A DNA stretch of 64,000 nt. It comes from Bacteriovoracaceae bacterium. Lineage in GTDB: Bacteria > Bdellovibrionota > Bacteriovoracia > Bacteriovoracales > Bacteriovoracaceae. Below the pieces are notes generated by a model. The model was not told where the DNA came from. It searched no databases and saw only the letters and a list, made by a program, of their open reading frames with translations. The translations under genes and the position numbers were made by a program. Every line of letters begins with the position of its first letter. Positions within the stretch are counted from its first letter, which is position 1. This document shows positions 53,502-62,793 of this stretch, piece by piece. The DNA lies in NCBI GenBank assembly GCA_019752535.1, contig JAIEMA010000009.1, forward strand, positions 1 through 64,000, given 5' to 3'.

Positions 53502-55424
53502 ATGGGATTTAATTATCAGAAATTAAAACAGAAGAGTGAGGATGGTGGAGTCTTTTGGACATCCTATTCTGACTTATTCATGGTGCTATCTGTTGTCTTC
53601 TTACTCCTCTATGTTGTGGCAAATTTAAAAAGCGGAACATCTAGCATTCAGCAAATGATTGAGCACAGGAAGCTTAAGGCCGAAAGCGAAGACTTTAAAA
53701 AACAAATTCAAGCCTATAACGCTCTTAAAGATGAGTATCTTGAGAAAGAGGCTTCAGTAGAAGAATCACAGATGTATGAAGAACTGATGGGGAAGCTGAC
53801 TCTGCTTCAGGATGACGCCCAAAAAGAGAAGCGCCAACTTGAGGCTCAAGCTCAAGAGAACGATGCCAAAGCGAAAGCACTCAATCAGTATCAGCAAATG
53901 GTGAGAAATATTATCAACACGAATCTTCTTTCAAAAAAGAAGGTTAAGCTTCGCGACGACATGATTGTGAAGAAAAACGATGCCATCAAAGAGATGGATT
54001 CAACCATCACACAGCAGAGTGCTGAAATACAGCATCGTTCTCAAGAACTTAATCAGAAAGAAGCCCAGATTAGTGAGCAACAAAGAGAAATTCAAAACAA
54101 GCAAAAGATTCTCGATCAAAAAAAGCTTGAAGTCTCACAGTTAGAATCTCAAGTTCAAGAGAAGTCTAAAGTGATTCAAGATCACAACTCCAAGATTCAA
54201 GACCTCAATCAAAATCTTGCGAGTAAAATCAAAGAACTCGAAAAAACGTATTCGTCTGCTGAAAGCTCTAAAACAGAGCTGAGTAAGAAAATTGTGATGC
54301 TTAAGCTAGAAAATGCAAAAAAGGTGAGTGATCTCCAAAAACAAACCAAACAGATGAATGAAAGTGTGAGTGCGATTAATCAAAAACTCCAAGAAGCCTC
54401 TGGTCAGCTGCAAGATGCCAATTCAAAACTTGCGCAAGAAGAAGCGATGAAGGCTAAGCTCCAAAAAGAGTTAGCAGAAACGACTCAGGGTTATGAAAAT
54501 GAAATGGCCCAGATGAAGCAGAAGTTTAACGACAAACTTAATGCTGAGAAATCGCAACTTGAAGCTCAACTCGAAAAAGAGAAGGCGTCGGCCCAAGAGA
54601 AGTTGAAGCGCTTAGGTGAGTTTAAAGACAAAATGGCCAAAGAGAAATTGGCCCTTGATGGAAAGCTCTCAGAACTTAAGAGTGAAATTGATCAAGCTAA
54701 AAACCAGCTAGGGCAAGCTGAAAAAGAAGCTCAAGGCTATAAAGAGAAGCTTGCTCAAGCTCAGGCTGATCATGGCCGCTACTTAGCCGCAGTGGATAAA
54801 CTTCAAAAAGAGAAAGAAGGACTTTCTGGAGATTTAAAGCGTGCTCAGGAATTAGCAAACGCTAAGAAGACCTTGGCGAATAAAATCGCTGCGAATTTAG
54901 CAAAAAATGGAATTAAGGCCGGAGTAGACGGCAAATCAGGTGATGTCACAATTCAATTTGGTGATGAATATTTTGACACAAGCAAAGCTGATCTTAAAAA
55001 TAATATGAAGGAAATTTTGAAGAAGTTTGTCCCAACTTATTCAAAAAGTTTACTTGAAGATCCTAAGGTCGCTAAAGAGATTTCCTCAGTAGAAATTATT
55101 GGATTCTCATCTCCGACTTATCAAGGTCGTTATATTGACCCTCAGAGTTTAGCGGACAAAGACAAAACAGCGATCAGTTATAATTTAGATTTATCTTATA
55201 ATCGTGCGAAATCAATCTTCAGCTACATCTTTGATAAAAACAACATGACCTATGAGTATCAACAACAGTTGTTGCCAATGGTTAAGGTTACAGGAAGAAG
55301 TTTTTTAGCCGAAGAGGTTAAAGGCCGCGACATCGCTTCTGGTCTCTCTCATAAAGAATATTGTCAAAAGTATGGATGTGAAAAATCTCAAAAAGTTATC
55401 ATCAAATTTAATTTGAAGGACTGA
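53502..55424 (+). CDS. MotB-like stator protein with very long coiled-coil stalk and OmpA domain
   Basis: A 640-residue protein. The frame is open to a GTG at 53460, but GAGGG before ATG 53502 and the MotB-like start favour this ATG. Residues about 19-44 (FWTSYSDLFMVLSVVFLLLYVV) form one transmembrane helix whose D24 corresponds by alignment to the proton-binding Asp of MotB (YADF). Residues about 60-465 are almost unbroken Gln/Lys/Glu coiled coil. Residues about 475-640 are an OmpA/MotB-like peptidoglycan-binding domain (VTIQFGDEYFD, NLDLSYNRAKSIFSYIF). MotB is about 300 residues, so the stalk is an extra of about 400. The channel gene follows after 7 bp. Confidence 0.85.
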   Translation: MGFNYQKLKQKSEDGGVFWTSYSDLFMVLSVVFLLLYVVANLKSGTSSIQQMIEHRKLKAESEDFKKQIQAYNALKDEYLEKEASVEESQMYEELMGKLTLLQDDAQKEKRQLEAQAQENDAKAKALNQYQQMVRNIINTNLLSKKKVKLRDDMIVKKNDAIKEMDSTITQQSAEIQHRSQELNQKEAQISEQQREIQNKQKILDQKKLEVSQLESQVQEKSKVIQDHNSKIQDLNQNLASKIKELEKTYSSAESSKTELSKKIVMLKLENAKKVSDLQKQTKQMNESVSAINQKLQEASGQLQDANSKLAQEEAMKAKLQKELAETTQGYENEMAQMKQKFNDKLNAEKSQLEAQLEKEKASAQEKLKRLGEFKDKMAKEKLALDGKLSELKSEIDQAKNQLGQAEKEAQGYKEKLAQAQADHGRYLAAVDKLQKEKEGLSGDLKRAQELANAKKTLANKIAANLAKNGIKAGVDGKSGDVTIQFGDEYFDTSKADLKNNMKEILKKFVPTYSKSLLEDPKVAKEISSVEIIGFSSPTYQGRYIDPQSLADKDKTAISYNLDLSYNRAKSIFSYIFDKNNMTYEYQQQLLPMVKVTGRSFLAEEVKGRDIASGLSHKEYCQKYGCEKSQKVIIKFNLKD

Positions 55425-55431
55425 GGTGTTT

Positions 55432-56439
55432 ATGAGTAGTCAAGAAATTGTCCAGAAATTGGTCGATGGGGTTGTTGTTTTTGCAACAGATCTTCTGATG
55501 CCAACAATGCTGTTATGTTTCGTCGCTGCGATTACCCTGAGAGTTTTAACCTATTACACAGTCAAAAGAGAGTATTGGTTCTCTCGTGAGTTCTCAAAGC
55601 GTGTGAAGAAGTTTCTCGATGTGAGAGATGAAAAAGCAGAGCAGTCTTTTTATATTATTACTAAACGTCTTTTAGAGATCACTTATTATGAGCTCTTTGA
55701 GGTCCGTGCCATCATGAAGAGAAGAAATCCAGATGCCATTATGACTCTGGCCGATAGGGTGTTTCTTGTTCAGCAAGGGGCTGCCCGCATGGTGACTGAC
55801 ACCTTAAAGCAGCTTAAATATCTTAAGTATGACGGTGAGAGACCAAATTTTGTCGATATCTCTGATCACGTCCAAAGCAATAATCCATGCTTTAATCGCA
55901 TCTTTGGTGTCATTCCAGTCAATGTCTCTAATGATTTTCTTAACACTGTACCGGGTCTCTTCATTGTGGGTGGTATCTTTGGGACTTTCCTTGGAATCAT
56001 GAAAGCCCTTCCAGAGCTTGGAAGTATGAACTTAAGTGACGTTGAAGGCTCTAAGTTGATCATGGATAATTTCCTTCTAAAAATCTCTTTCTCGATGTCG
56101 ACCTCAATCATCGGAATTATCTTTAGCGTGGGTATGGGCTTGGCCAATACTTTCTTTAGCAGTGAAAAAATCTATATTCGCTCAGTCGAGAAGTTTGAGA
56201 GAGAACTTAATCTTCTTTGGAATGTGAGTTCTTCTAATAAACTTCCAAATGAGATTTCAAACTTTGAAGCTGAACGTGATCCAGTCGAAGTTTTGGCTGA
56301 AGATCTGATTTCTAAAGATCTCAACGTCCAGGTCGGTTTTGTTAAGCTTGCCTGGCCGATCAGTAAGTGGTGGGGAAGATTTGCCAAAGAGCCTGAGAAG
56401 AAAATTGAGAAAGTCGAAGACGAGAAAAAAGCCGCTTAA
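55432..56439 (+). CDS. MotA/TolQ/ExbB-like proton-channel protein
   Basis: A 335-residue inner-membrane protein. GAGG with 5-nt spacing gives ATG 55432. Three hydrophobic helices are predicted: about 21-45, about 165-190 (FLNTVPGLFIVGGIFGTFLGIMKAL) and about 210-235 (LKISFSMSTSIIGIIFSVGMGLANT); the last two carry the channel-family features. Between the first two is a cytoplasmic loop of about 120 residues, and the C-terminal tail is acidic/Lys-rich. Three helices fit the TolQ/ExbB/ZorA side of the family more than four-helix MotA. With the MotB-like protein upstream it should form a proton-driven stator complex. Confidence 0.85.
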   Translation: MSSQEIVQKLVDGVVVFATDLLMPTMLLCFVAAITLRVLTYYTVKREYWFSREFSKRVKKFLDVRDEKAEQSFYIITKRLLEITYYELFEVRAIMKRRNPDAIMTLADRVFLVQQGAARMVTDTLKQLKYLKYDGERPNFVDISDHVQSNNPCFNRIFGVIPVNVSNDFLNTVPGLFIVGGIFGTFLGIMKALPELGSMNLSDVEGSKLIMDNFLLKISFSMSTSIIGIIFSVGMGLANTFFSSEKIYIRSVEKFERELNLLWNVSSSNKLPNEISNFEAERDPVEVLAEDLISKDLNVQVGFVKLAWPISKWWGRFAKEPEKKIEKVEDEKKAA

Positions 56440-56462
56440 AAGCATTCGGAGAAGGTGGAGTT

Positions 56463-57434
56463 TTGAATAATTTAGTCGTCACAGTCTTTTTTGAAGGATC
56501 ATCCCGTGAGTACCTCTTCACGGGAGTTGGCCCCTACAAAATTGGTGGAGATCATCAATCGGATATAACGATTAACGGTGTTCATACTGTTTGCTTCGAA
56601 TTTACGCTTAGTGGAGGAGAGATTCTTGTGACTCGTCTGGGTGATGAAGAAGTGAGTCTCTCCCAGCAAATCATCCCAAAATACGGTCAAATTCTTTATC
56701 GTGAAGAAGATGTGCTCTCCATCCATGGGCATCAAATAGAGATTAAAAAAGTTGCCGATGAGTCCACACCTCCTCCCTTTTTTGAGCCAGAGTTTAGAGC
56801 TGAGTTTCTGGCCTTAGAGAAGAAGGTCGAAGCAAGAAAGACAGAACTCAAAAATATCATGAATGATTTGGGACTAAAGGAGAGACAGCTTTCTGGGGCC
56901 AAATCCAATCTCGAAACTTTAAGTAAGGATCGTCACCACTTAAATCTTCAAATTGATCAACTCAAGACAGAAAAGAAGAGCTTGGATGGAGATCTTAAAA
57001 AAATCAAAAGCCAGGCGCATTTAGAAGATGAAAACCTTAGAAGTTCAAAGATTGAGCTTGAGAACTTAACCCTTGAGAGACAATCTGTTCAGCAGCATAT
57101 TCAAAAATTACAGATTGATTTAAAACAGGCTAAACTTGAAGCCGAAAATGTTCAAGCGAATGCTAAAGACGAGAGAGCGCGAGTAGAGAAGATTCAGACC
57201 GAGATTCATCATCTCGAGGGAAAGGTTGAAAGCCTTGAAAAGCTTACTTTAAGTCGCAGCGAGCACATTGCTTTAGACGAGAAGAGAATTCTTGAGTTGA
57301 GTCGGGAGGCTGAGGAGAAGTCGCAAGAAAATAAAAAAATTGAAAATGCTCTAAATGAGCTCAAGAAAAGTAAAATCAAGTTAGAACTTGATATTATTGA
57401 GTTGAATGAAAAGCATGAACAGAGTCTTAAATAA
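56463..57434 (+). CDS. FHA-like/coiled-coil protein, 5' part of an interrupted long frame
   Basis: A 323-residue product if translation stops at the TAA at 57432-57434. TTG 56463 is the apparent start, with AAGG seven bases upstream. Residues 1-95 look like a degenerate FHA/YscD-cytoplasmic-type domain (YKIGGDHQSDITINGVHTV, with the usual R-S-H phosphothreonine residues not conserved). From about 110 on it is continuous coiled coil. The same frame continues open for 2.3 kb after the stop without a gap in the heptad character, so this may be the 5' half of one protein of about 1090 codons. It lies 23 bp after the channel gene. Confidence 0.7.
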   Translation: MNNLVVTVFFEGSSREYLFTGVGPYKIGGDHQSDITINGVHTVCFEFTLSGGEILVTRLGDEEVSLSQQIIPKYGQILYREEDVLSIHGHQIEIKKVADESTPPPFFEPEFRAEFLALEKKVEARKTELKNIMNDLGLKERQLSGAKSNLETLSKDRHHLNLQIDQLKTEKKSLDGDLKKIKSQAHLEDENLRSSKIELENLTLERQSVQQHIQKLQIDLKQAKLEAENVQANAKDERARVEKIQTEIHHLEGKVESLEKLTLSRSEHIALDEKRILELSREAEEKSQENKKIENALNELKKSKIKLELDIIELNEKHEQSLK

Positions 57435-57518
57435 GTAGAAAAGCTTGATCTTCATCTCCAGTCTCAACGCAAGAGGATTCATCAAGAAGAGCTTGAACTT
57501 CAGCAAATTAGCGCCCGT

Positions 57519-59735
57519 GTGGAAGAGTGTTTAAGTAAAGAGATTGAGATCAAGAGCTTTCAAGAAGTTTTAAAGCTTGAAACCGTTAAGATTGAGGCTG
57601 ATCACGCCAGAAAGCAAAAAATCTTCACTTCCCTTGAATTGGATTATCAAAAAGCCCATAAAGAGCTCGCTCGTCTGACTTACGAGGCCGATGATCTTAC
57701 AAAAAAGATCAACCTCTTACACGAACAGGAGCAGAAGCAGATATTTAAGATTGAAATGCTAAAAGGTGAGCATCAGGCTTCATCTCAGGCCCTTCAGCTT
57801 GAGTCTCAGCGCTTGAAAAATGAGCACGATGAGCATGTCAGAAGACTCAAAGATGATTTTCACTCTCATCAAGCAAAGCTTGATGAAATTAAATCAAATA
57901 TAAGAATGGCCCAGGATGATCTAAATCTTATTCATTCAAAGAGAGAAAAATCTCAGGTTTTAGTGGAATCTCTAGAAGTTTCGAAGCGTCATTTTGAGTC
58001 AGAGATTAAGGAGCTTGAACACAAAAGAGATAACGTCGGCCATGAGATTGAGCAGCTAAATAGTCAATTGATGCATCTTCAAAGACAGCATCAGGTTAAA
58101 ACCCATGAGTTAAAGGATTTAGATTTAAGGCTTCATCAAACTCAATCCTATATCTCTCAGATTCAATTAGAAAATGAGAAAGATCTCGAAGTAAAGAGAC
58201 ACTCATTTGATCAAAGTCTCTTGATTGAAAGAGAAGCATTGATCAATGAAATTGATCTGATGAAAATTAAAGCTCTAAAAGATTTAGAAAGTGAAAAGCT
58301 TAAACGTGAGGAAGAGATTCGTGATCAAGCTGATAAGCTTCTCGTGTCGGCTCACAGAAGGCTTAATGAAGCCTCTTATGAAGCCCAGGAAAGGGAAGCC
58401 AAGGCGCACTCCCACTTGATTGAAGCCCAAAAGGTGTATCAAGACAGAGAGAAGGCCGCTCAGGATCTTTATGTCCAAGCTGAGCAAAAAATCCAAACTG
58501 AATTTCATGAAAGAAAACAGAGAATGAAGTCATATCTTGCGAATAAGCAAGATCGCTCTCTTAAGGCGCTTGTACAACTCAATGCCCTTCATCTTAAGAA
58601 GCTCTCAAAATTGGAATTTCAGTCGAGAATTAAAATTGAGCAGATTAAAAGAAGTGAACTTAAAAAGATTGCTCAGGTTCGTGACCTTGAACTTGGAAAA
58701 CAAAATGAGCTGAAAGATCGTTTAAAGTTAGAGATCAAAGAAGAGAGGAAAAAGATCATTCATCAGTTAAACACGATGAAAATTGAGCAAGAAAGAGAAC
58801 TAGAAAACACAAAGAAGCTCGCACTTCAAAATATTCAAAATACAAAAACGAAGACAGTAGAAGATACACAGTTAGAGATTAAGAGAGAGAAAGAGACATT
58901 TGAGAAGTCAAAAGCTCAGCGACTTCAAAATGCCACACACAGTGTCTTAAAGCTTTTATCGAGTCATGAGCTGCCTGCAGGATTTGAACAACAACTCAAG
59001 CAGAGTCTCTCTCAATCACTCGACGGAAAATTTTCGATCTCCACTGAAAAAGGCGAGAAGATCCTTGAGTTTAATCCGTTAAATCAAAAAAAGATTATTC
59101 CTGTTCTTCAGAAATACGGTATCCGTTTTGGTATACCTGCGGCGATTCTTCTGACTTTTGGTCTGGATATCGGGTCGATACGTACGAGTTCAAAGGATCT
59201 GATCGTTCAGGCCTTAAAGCAAAAAGAGTCTGCCTCAGAGAAGTACGTGACTCAACAGAAACAAGAGTGGCGCGAGAAGAATACATATAATCCACCAACG
59301 ACTTTAGGCTATAAATCTTCCTTTGTTGATAACGTTCTTTATACGACTGACTTTTTAAAGGTTGTCTCTGACGAGTCTTTTCAAAATGATTGGATTTTAA
59401 AGTTACATGGATTTATCACCACAGATCTTGAACTCTCTGAAGATATCGCCATTAGCTATATTTCCTCTGAAGGCGCACTCATCAAAGAGCTTGAGATGGC
59501 CCGTGGTGATATTCATCCGAACTATCTTGAGGCTGGCTTGGCGAAGCTTCATGAAATTGAAAAGAAGCATCTTTCTTGGCTCGAGACCAAAGTCTCTGAT
59601 AAAGCAAAACTAGATAAATTTTTTGGCTTTAGAAAAGACTTTTATGAAGGTTTTTATGAAACACAATTTAAGCCTAATCGCTCCATGGCCAGTGAGCCAA
59701 AACCTCAGGAAGTTCTTAAAATATTAGGCCCATAA
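57519..59735 (+). CDS. Coiled-coil protein, 3' part of the interrupted frame
   Basis: This frame is in phase with the 323-residue part upstream. The frame is open from just after the TAA at 57432-57434; the first possible start is GTG 57519, which has no ribosome site. It would encode 738 residues: coiled coil to about residue 500, then a short hydrophobic segment (FGIPAAILLTFGLDIGSI) near codon 890 of the full frame, then about 170 residues of unknown domain that may be periplasmic. If the stop is real, it is a broken gene or needs read-through or reinitiation. A sequence error cannot be excluded. Function: probably cytoplasmic partner of the stator pair, by position. Confidence 0.6.
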   Translation: MEECLSKEIEIKSFQEVLKLETVKIEADHARKQKIFTSLELDYQKAHKELARLTYEADDLTKKINLLHEQEQKQIFKIEMLKGEHQASSQALQLESQRLKNEHDEHVRRLKDDFHSHQAKLDEIKSNIRMAQDDLNLIHSKREKSQVLVESLEVSKRHFESEIKELEHKRDNVGHEIEQLNSQLMHLQRQHQVKTHELKDLDLRLHQTQSYISQIQLENEKDLEVKRHSFDQSLLIEREALINEIDLMKIKALKDLESEKLKREEEIRDQADKLLVSAHRRLNEASYEAQEREAKAHSHLIEAQKVYQDREKAAQDLYVQAEQKIQTEFHERKQRMKSYLANKQDRSLKALVQLNALHLKKLSKLEFQSRIKIEQIKRSELKKIAQVRDLELGKQNELKDRLKLEIKEERKKIIHQLNTMKIEQERELENTKKLALQNIQNTKTKTVEDTQLEIKREKETFEKSKAQRLQNATHSVLKLLSSHELPAGFEQQLKQSLSQSLDGKFSISTEKGEKILEFNPLNQKKIIPVLQKYGIRFGIPAAILLTFGLDIGSIRTSSKDLIVQALKQKESASEKYVTQQKQEWREKNTYNPPTTLGYKSSFVDNVLYTTDFLKVVSDESFQNDWILKLHGFITTDLELSEDIAISYISSEGALIKELEMARGDIHPNYLEAGLAKLHEIEKKHLSWLETKVSDKAKLDKFFGFRKDFYEGFYETQFKPNRSMASEPKPQEVLKILGP

Positions 59736-59818
59736 TCTCTATTTAGCCTATAAAATGTTCATGCTTTAGCTCTCCTCTTCAGAGTGCTGCCATAATCAAT
59801 GAAACGAAGAGGTTCAAC

Positions 59819-60757
59819 ATGATTATAGCGGCTCTCGCTTTGGGTCTATTTAGTAACTTTACTCATGCTCAAATGATCGAAGATCAATTCAGGCAGCTCA
59901 CCCAGTCTGAAGCCATTGCTAATGATCAAGAGCGCTATGATGACAGCCGAGATAGCTCAAGCTCTAAGGCCATCAGAGTTGCCCCTCAATATTGCGAGCA
60001 GGGACAAATACTCAGACGTCAGCCCAAGCCCAACTATCCAGAGATAGTGGCGATTGAGAAGCTTTGTCATCAATCGATAAATGTTGATAATGATGGAAAT
60101 GTCGTCGGCTTTGAATTTACTAATGAGACTCAAAACCGAGTCAATCCAAGAACGGCTGAAAATGGATCTGAAAGAGTATATCGTTTTTTATTTCCTCTGC
60201 GCCACTCACAAAACATCCACATCTCGTTAACAGAAAATGCCGGTATCGCAGGATTGATGTCTCACGACCTCTTAGAGACGACGATTGTCCTTCTTCCAAG
60301 AAAAGTGATTCCCTCTATGGAGTCTATGACTATTGGAAACCGTGAGATTCGTCGAATTCAGCTTAATACATCTGAGACCATTGATATGGATGCTGGCTCG
60401 GGTGAGATTGTTGAGGGCGTTTTAGTTGAGGCCCCGATGGATATGAATCCGAGCCGTCACGCCAGACGTTTTGCGGGTTTAAATTATACAGGCCGAGGCC
60501 TCATGATTCGCGTGGATCGTCGTGCCGGGACTCCTGAACATATTTATACTCAAGCCTTTAATCAAAATGAACGCATCAAAGAGGCGACCGTCACTTACCG
60601 TGGCAAAACCTGTTATGTCCCAAAGGATTTGATTTTTGCCAATGCCACCAATCCCGATCTTGGGGCTTATCTTTTGTATGCCAATGACCAAGACTTTCTT
60701 CAAAAGGTCATCAATCCTAAGTGTGGATGGAAGCTCAGTTTAGCTGATCTTGAATAA
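59819..60757 (+). CDS. Exported protein of unknown function
   Basis: A 312-residue exported protein with a signal peptide (MIIAALALGLFSNFTHAQ). GAGGTT precedes the ATG. After a charged, Ser-rich start comes a beta-rich region with four Cys (CEQG, CHQS, CYVP, CGWK), which may pair in the periplasm. No named domain. A cupin gene begins 5 bp after its stop, and the motor-like locus lies 83 bp upstream. It could be a periplasmic partner of that locus, but only proximity supports this. Confidence 0.65.
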   Translation: MIIAALALGLFSNFTHAQMIEDQFRQLTQSEAIANDQERYDDSRDSSSSKAIRVAPQYCEQGQILRRQPKPNYPEIVAIEKLCHQSINVDNDGNVVGFEFTNETQNRVNPRTAENGSERVYRFLFPLRHSQNIHISLTENAGIAGLMSHDLLETTIVLLPRKVIPSMESMTIGNREIRRIQLNTSETIDMDAGSGEIVEGVLVEAPMDMNPSRHARRFAGLNYTGRGLMIRVDRRAGTPEHIYTQAFNQNERIKEATVTYRGKTCYVPKDLIFANATNPDLGAYLLYANDQDFLQKVINPKCGWKLSLADLE

Positions 60758-60762
60758 TACCG

Positions 60763-61587
60763 ATGTCTGATTTCAAAAAATTTAGCACTCAATGTGAAAT
60801 TCTCAAAACTTACGCCCATGATATAGTTCTCTCCTGGAAGAGTGATGAACAATGGGCGCTTAGTTCCCGCGATCTTCTCAATGAGTTTTTTGGAAACTTT
60901 AAATTTGATCCTATTGAAATCGCAAAGTCTTCAATGTTTCGAAATCCTCCGGCCTTAACTTTTCCCAGTCTTGGATTCAGCCATCATCCCTTAACCCTTT
61001 GGTCTAGCGAATTCATGAGCCTTGATCTCTATTTCTGGCTTCCCGGTGAGACCGCTTTGCATGATCATGGCTTTCACGGAGCCTTTATGCCGATCATAGG
61101 GGAGTATGCTCAGACCACTTATAATTTTGCGGCAGAGATTGAAATCGCGAAAGGAATTGAGGCCGGAAAATTTTCAAAAAATGAGACTCAGATTTTACCC
61201 ACTCATAAAGCAGAAGCCATTTTTCATGCCCCAAAATTTATTCATCAAGTGACGCATGAAAGCCGCTGCGTGACTTTATGTCTTCGCTCTCGCTTTGGTG
61301 GAGTAAGGCTCTCTGATTACTATCAACCAGGACTTAAGGTCAGTGCCCAGTGCGAGGCCTCGATCGCTGCCCATGAAGATCTGCAAAGGCTTTCTATTTT
61401 AAATGAGTTTGATACGTCTTCAGTTCCTTCTCTCATTAAGTCAGCTCCTGATGGAGTGCTCTACCGGTGGTGGCTTTCAGGTGTGCAAGGAGGACATCAG
61501 AAGAAGCTTAAGGGTCTATTTGAGGAAGAACTGAGAATGAGGGAACATGGGAATTTGATTTTAGAGGCTCAAATTGTTTTAAGTTGA
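60763..61587 (+). CDS. Cupin-fold protein, cysteine-dioxygenase-like
   Basis: A 274-residue cytoplasmic protein. The centre has a cupin metal motif ALHDHGFHGAF followed by a beta strand, and a later His in KFIHQVTHE, giving two to three His ligands as in cysteine-dioxygenase-type cupins. The C-terminal third is helical and not recognised. The substrate is unknown. It starts 5 bp after the preceding stop. Its stop lies in the stem of a hairpin. Confidence 0.6.
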   Translation: MSDFKKFSTQCEILKTYAHDIVLSWKSDEQWALSSRDLLNEFFGNFKFDPIEIAKSSMFRNPPALTFPSLGFSHHPLTLWSSEFMSLDLYFWLPGETALHDHGFHGAFMPIIGEYAQTTYNFAAEIEIAKGIEAGKFSKNETQILPTHKAEAIFHAPKFIHQVTHESRCVTLCLRSRFGGVRLSDYYQPGLKVSAQCEASIAAHEDLQRLSILNEFDTSSVPSLIKSAPDGVLYRWWLSGVQGGHQKKLKGLFEEELRMREHGNLILEAQIVLS

Positions 61588-61615
61588 GTGAGCAGGCTTG
61601 GGCCTACTCACTCAA
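61584..61615. terminator. Hairpin between convergent genes
   Basis: TTGAGTGAG (61584-61592) pairs with CTCACTCAA (61607-61615), with inner AGGC/GCCT pairing. It includes the cupin stop and lies 7 bp from the convergent gene's stop. The T-tract is weak on both sides. Confidence 0.55.
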
Positions 61616-61621
61616 ATGGTC

Positions 61622-62566
61622 TTAGCGAATTTTGTAGATCACTTTGAAGTTGCTCTCTAAAGACTTAAAGTCCCCTTCATTGATCACTCCCAAAGCAGAG
61701 GCTTGATAGAAGGCGGTAAGTTCTACACCAAATTTACCATGATCAAGCTTTTGGTTCACATCTTTAAGCTCAACGCGAAAATGTGAGCCGCTTGCCGTAT
61801 CAGTCTGCTTTAAAACGGCCGCAGGTAGAACTTCGTTATAAAAAGTATCCTCTCCACCTAAAAGTCCACGCTTGGCCAAACGAAGTTTTGTCGCAATCTT
61901 AAGACTAGGATTCATTGGTCCCATATCGAAATCAATAGCGTTGCTTTTGACTAGCATATTCTTAATATTGAGGGCCGCAAGGACTGGAGCAGCTGGTGTG
62001 AGTGAAAGTTCGATGTCATAAACAGAGCGGCGGACATTGCCTTCAACAGACTTTGTGACATCGCGCTTAACCATCTCAATAATAAAGTTCTTCGATCCCT
62101 TAGCCGTTACACTTAATTCTTCGCCGTGAAGTCTAATTGAGATGTCTTCATTCGCGGATGCTTGTGAGCCGAGAACTTTCACGCTCACAACGGCTTCTGT
62201 AGGGTAGTCATAGACTTCGTGGCTTACAGTTCGTGATTGGGTGCAGCTGTAGTACTCAGTTCTGTATGTCGGGATTGAATGACACTCTTCTCTCTCAGGA
62301 ACTGGCTCACAAATATTCGTCCCTTGACGGCAGCGTGTGCCTCCGCCTGATCGACGACAAACTGTGCCCTCACCAGTATAGACTTCGCGGCTGCAAGTTG
62401 TTTCGTAGTATTCAGTTTCGTATTCAGTATGAGTCTTCTCACCACTGAGAGTGACTTGATGATCACTGCGTGTGCCGTCGAAGAGAAAATGTGAAGTCTC
62501 GCCTGATGAAGCGAATGCAGAGCTGAGAGTGAGACAAAGAAATGTTGTAATCAGAAATGCTTTCAA
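61622..62566 (-). CDS. Exported Cys-rich protein of unknown function
   Basis: A 314-residue exported protein with a signal peptide (MKAFLITTFLCLTLSSAFAS). Residues about 55-110 are Cys-rich with paired Tyr/Glu (eight Cys), followed by a longer beta-rich domain (about 125-314). I do not recognise it. Upstream on the minus strand is a 226-bp gap shared with the divergent gene at 62794, containing a 16-bp palindrome. Confidence 0.65.
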   Translation of the reverse strand: MKAFLITTFLCLTLSSAFASSGETSHFLFDGTRSDHQVTLSGEKTHTEYETEYYETTCSREVYTGEGTVCRRSGGGTRCRQGTNICEPVPEREECHSIPTYRTEYYSCTQSRTVSHEVYDYPTEAVVSVKVLGSQASANEDISIRLHGEELSVTAKGSKNFIIEMVKRDVTKSVEGNVRRSVYDIELSLTPAAPVLAALNIKNMLVKSNAIDFDMGPMNPSLKIATKLRLAKRGLLGGEDTFYNEVLPAAVLKQTDTASGSHFRVELKDVNQKLDHGKFGVELTAFYQASALGVINEGDFKSLESNFKVIYKIR

Positions 62567-62669
62567 GAAATCCCCCTTGTTGAAAAACTTAATGTGCTTA
62601 TAGACACAGGATTTTAAAATGAGAGGAGGGGGCCAGAAGATAAGAGAATTTAGCCAAAAAACTGGTGCA

Positions 62670-62685
62670 CACTTGGCCCCAAGTG
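62670..62685. promoter_or_regulatory. 16-bp palindrome between divergent genes
   Basis: CACTTGG-CC-CCAAGTG is a perfect 7-bp inverted repeat with a 2-nt centre, 109 bp before the plus-strand ATG at 62794. It could be a shared operator. No regulator is identified. Confidence 0.35.
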
Positions 62686-62793
62686 GTTACCTTTTGACGT
62701 CATGAACTCATTGCTGCGGCGCGAATTAATGGATTCTTTACGTTTACAGCACCGCTGACCTAAGCTTGCGACTGAAAATCCATAGGAGGACTT

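Noticed and set aside
53502-56439. Zorya antiphage system
   Set aside because: The channel/OmpA pair resembles ZorAB, but the long coil is on the MotB-like protein and no ZorC, ZorD or ZorE helicase or nuclease follows.
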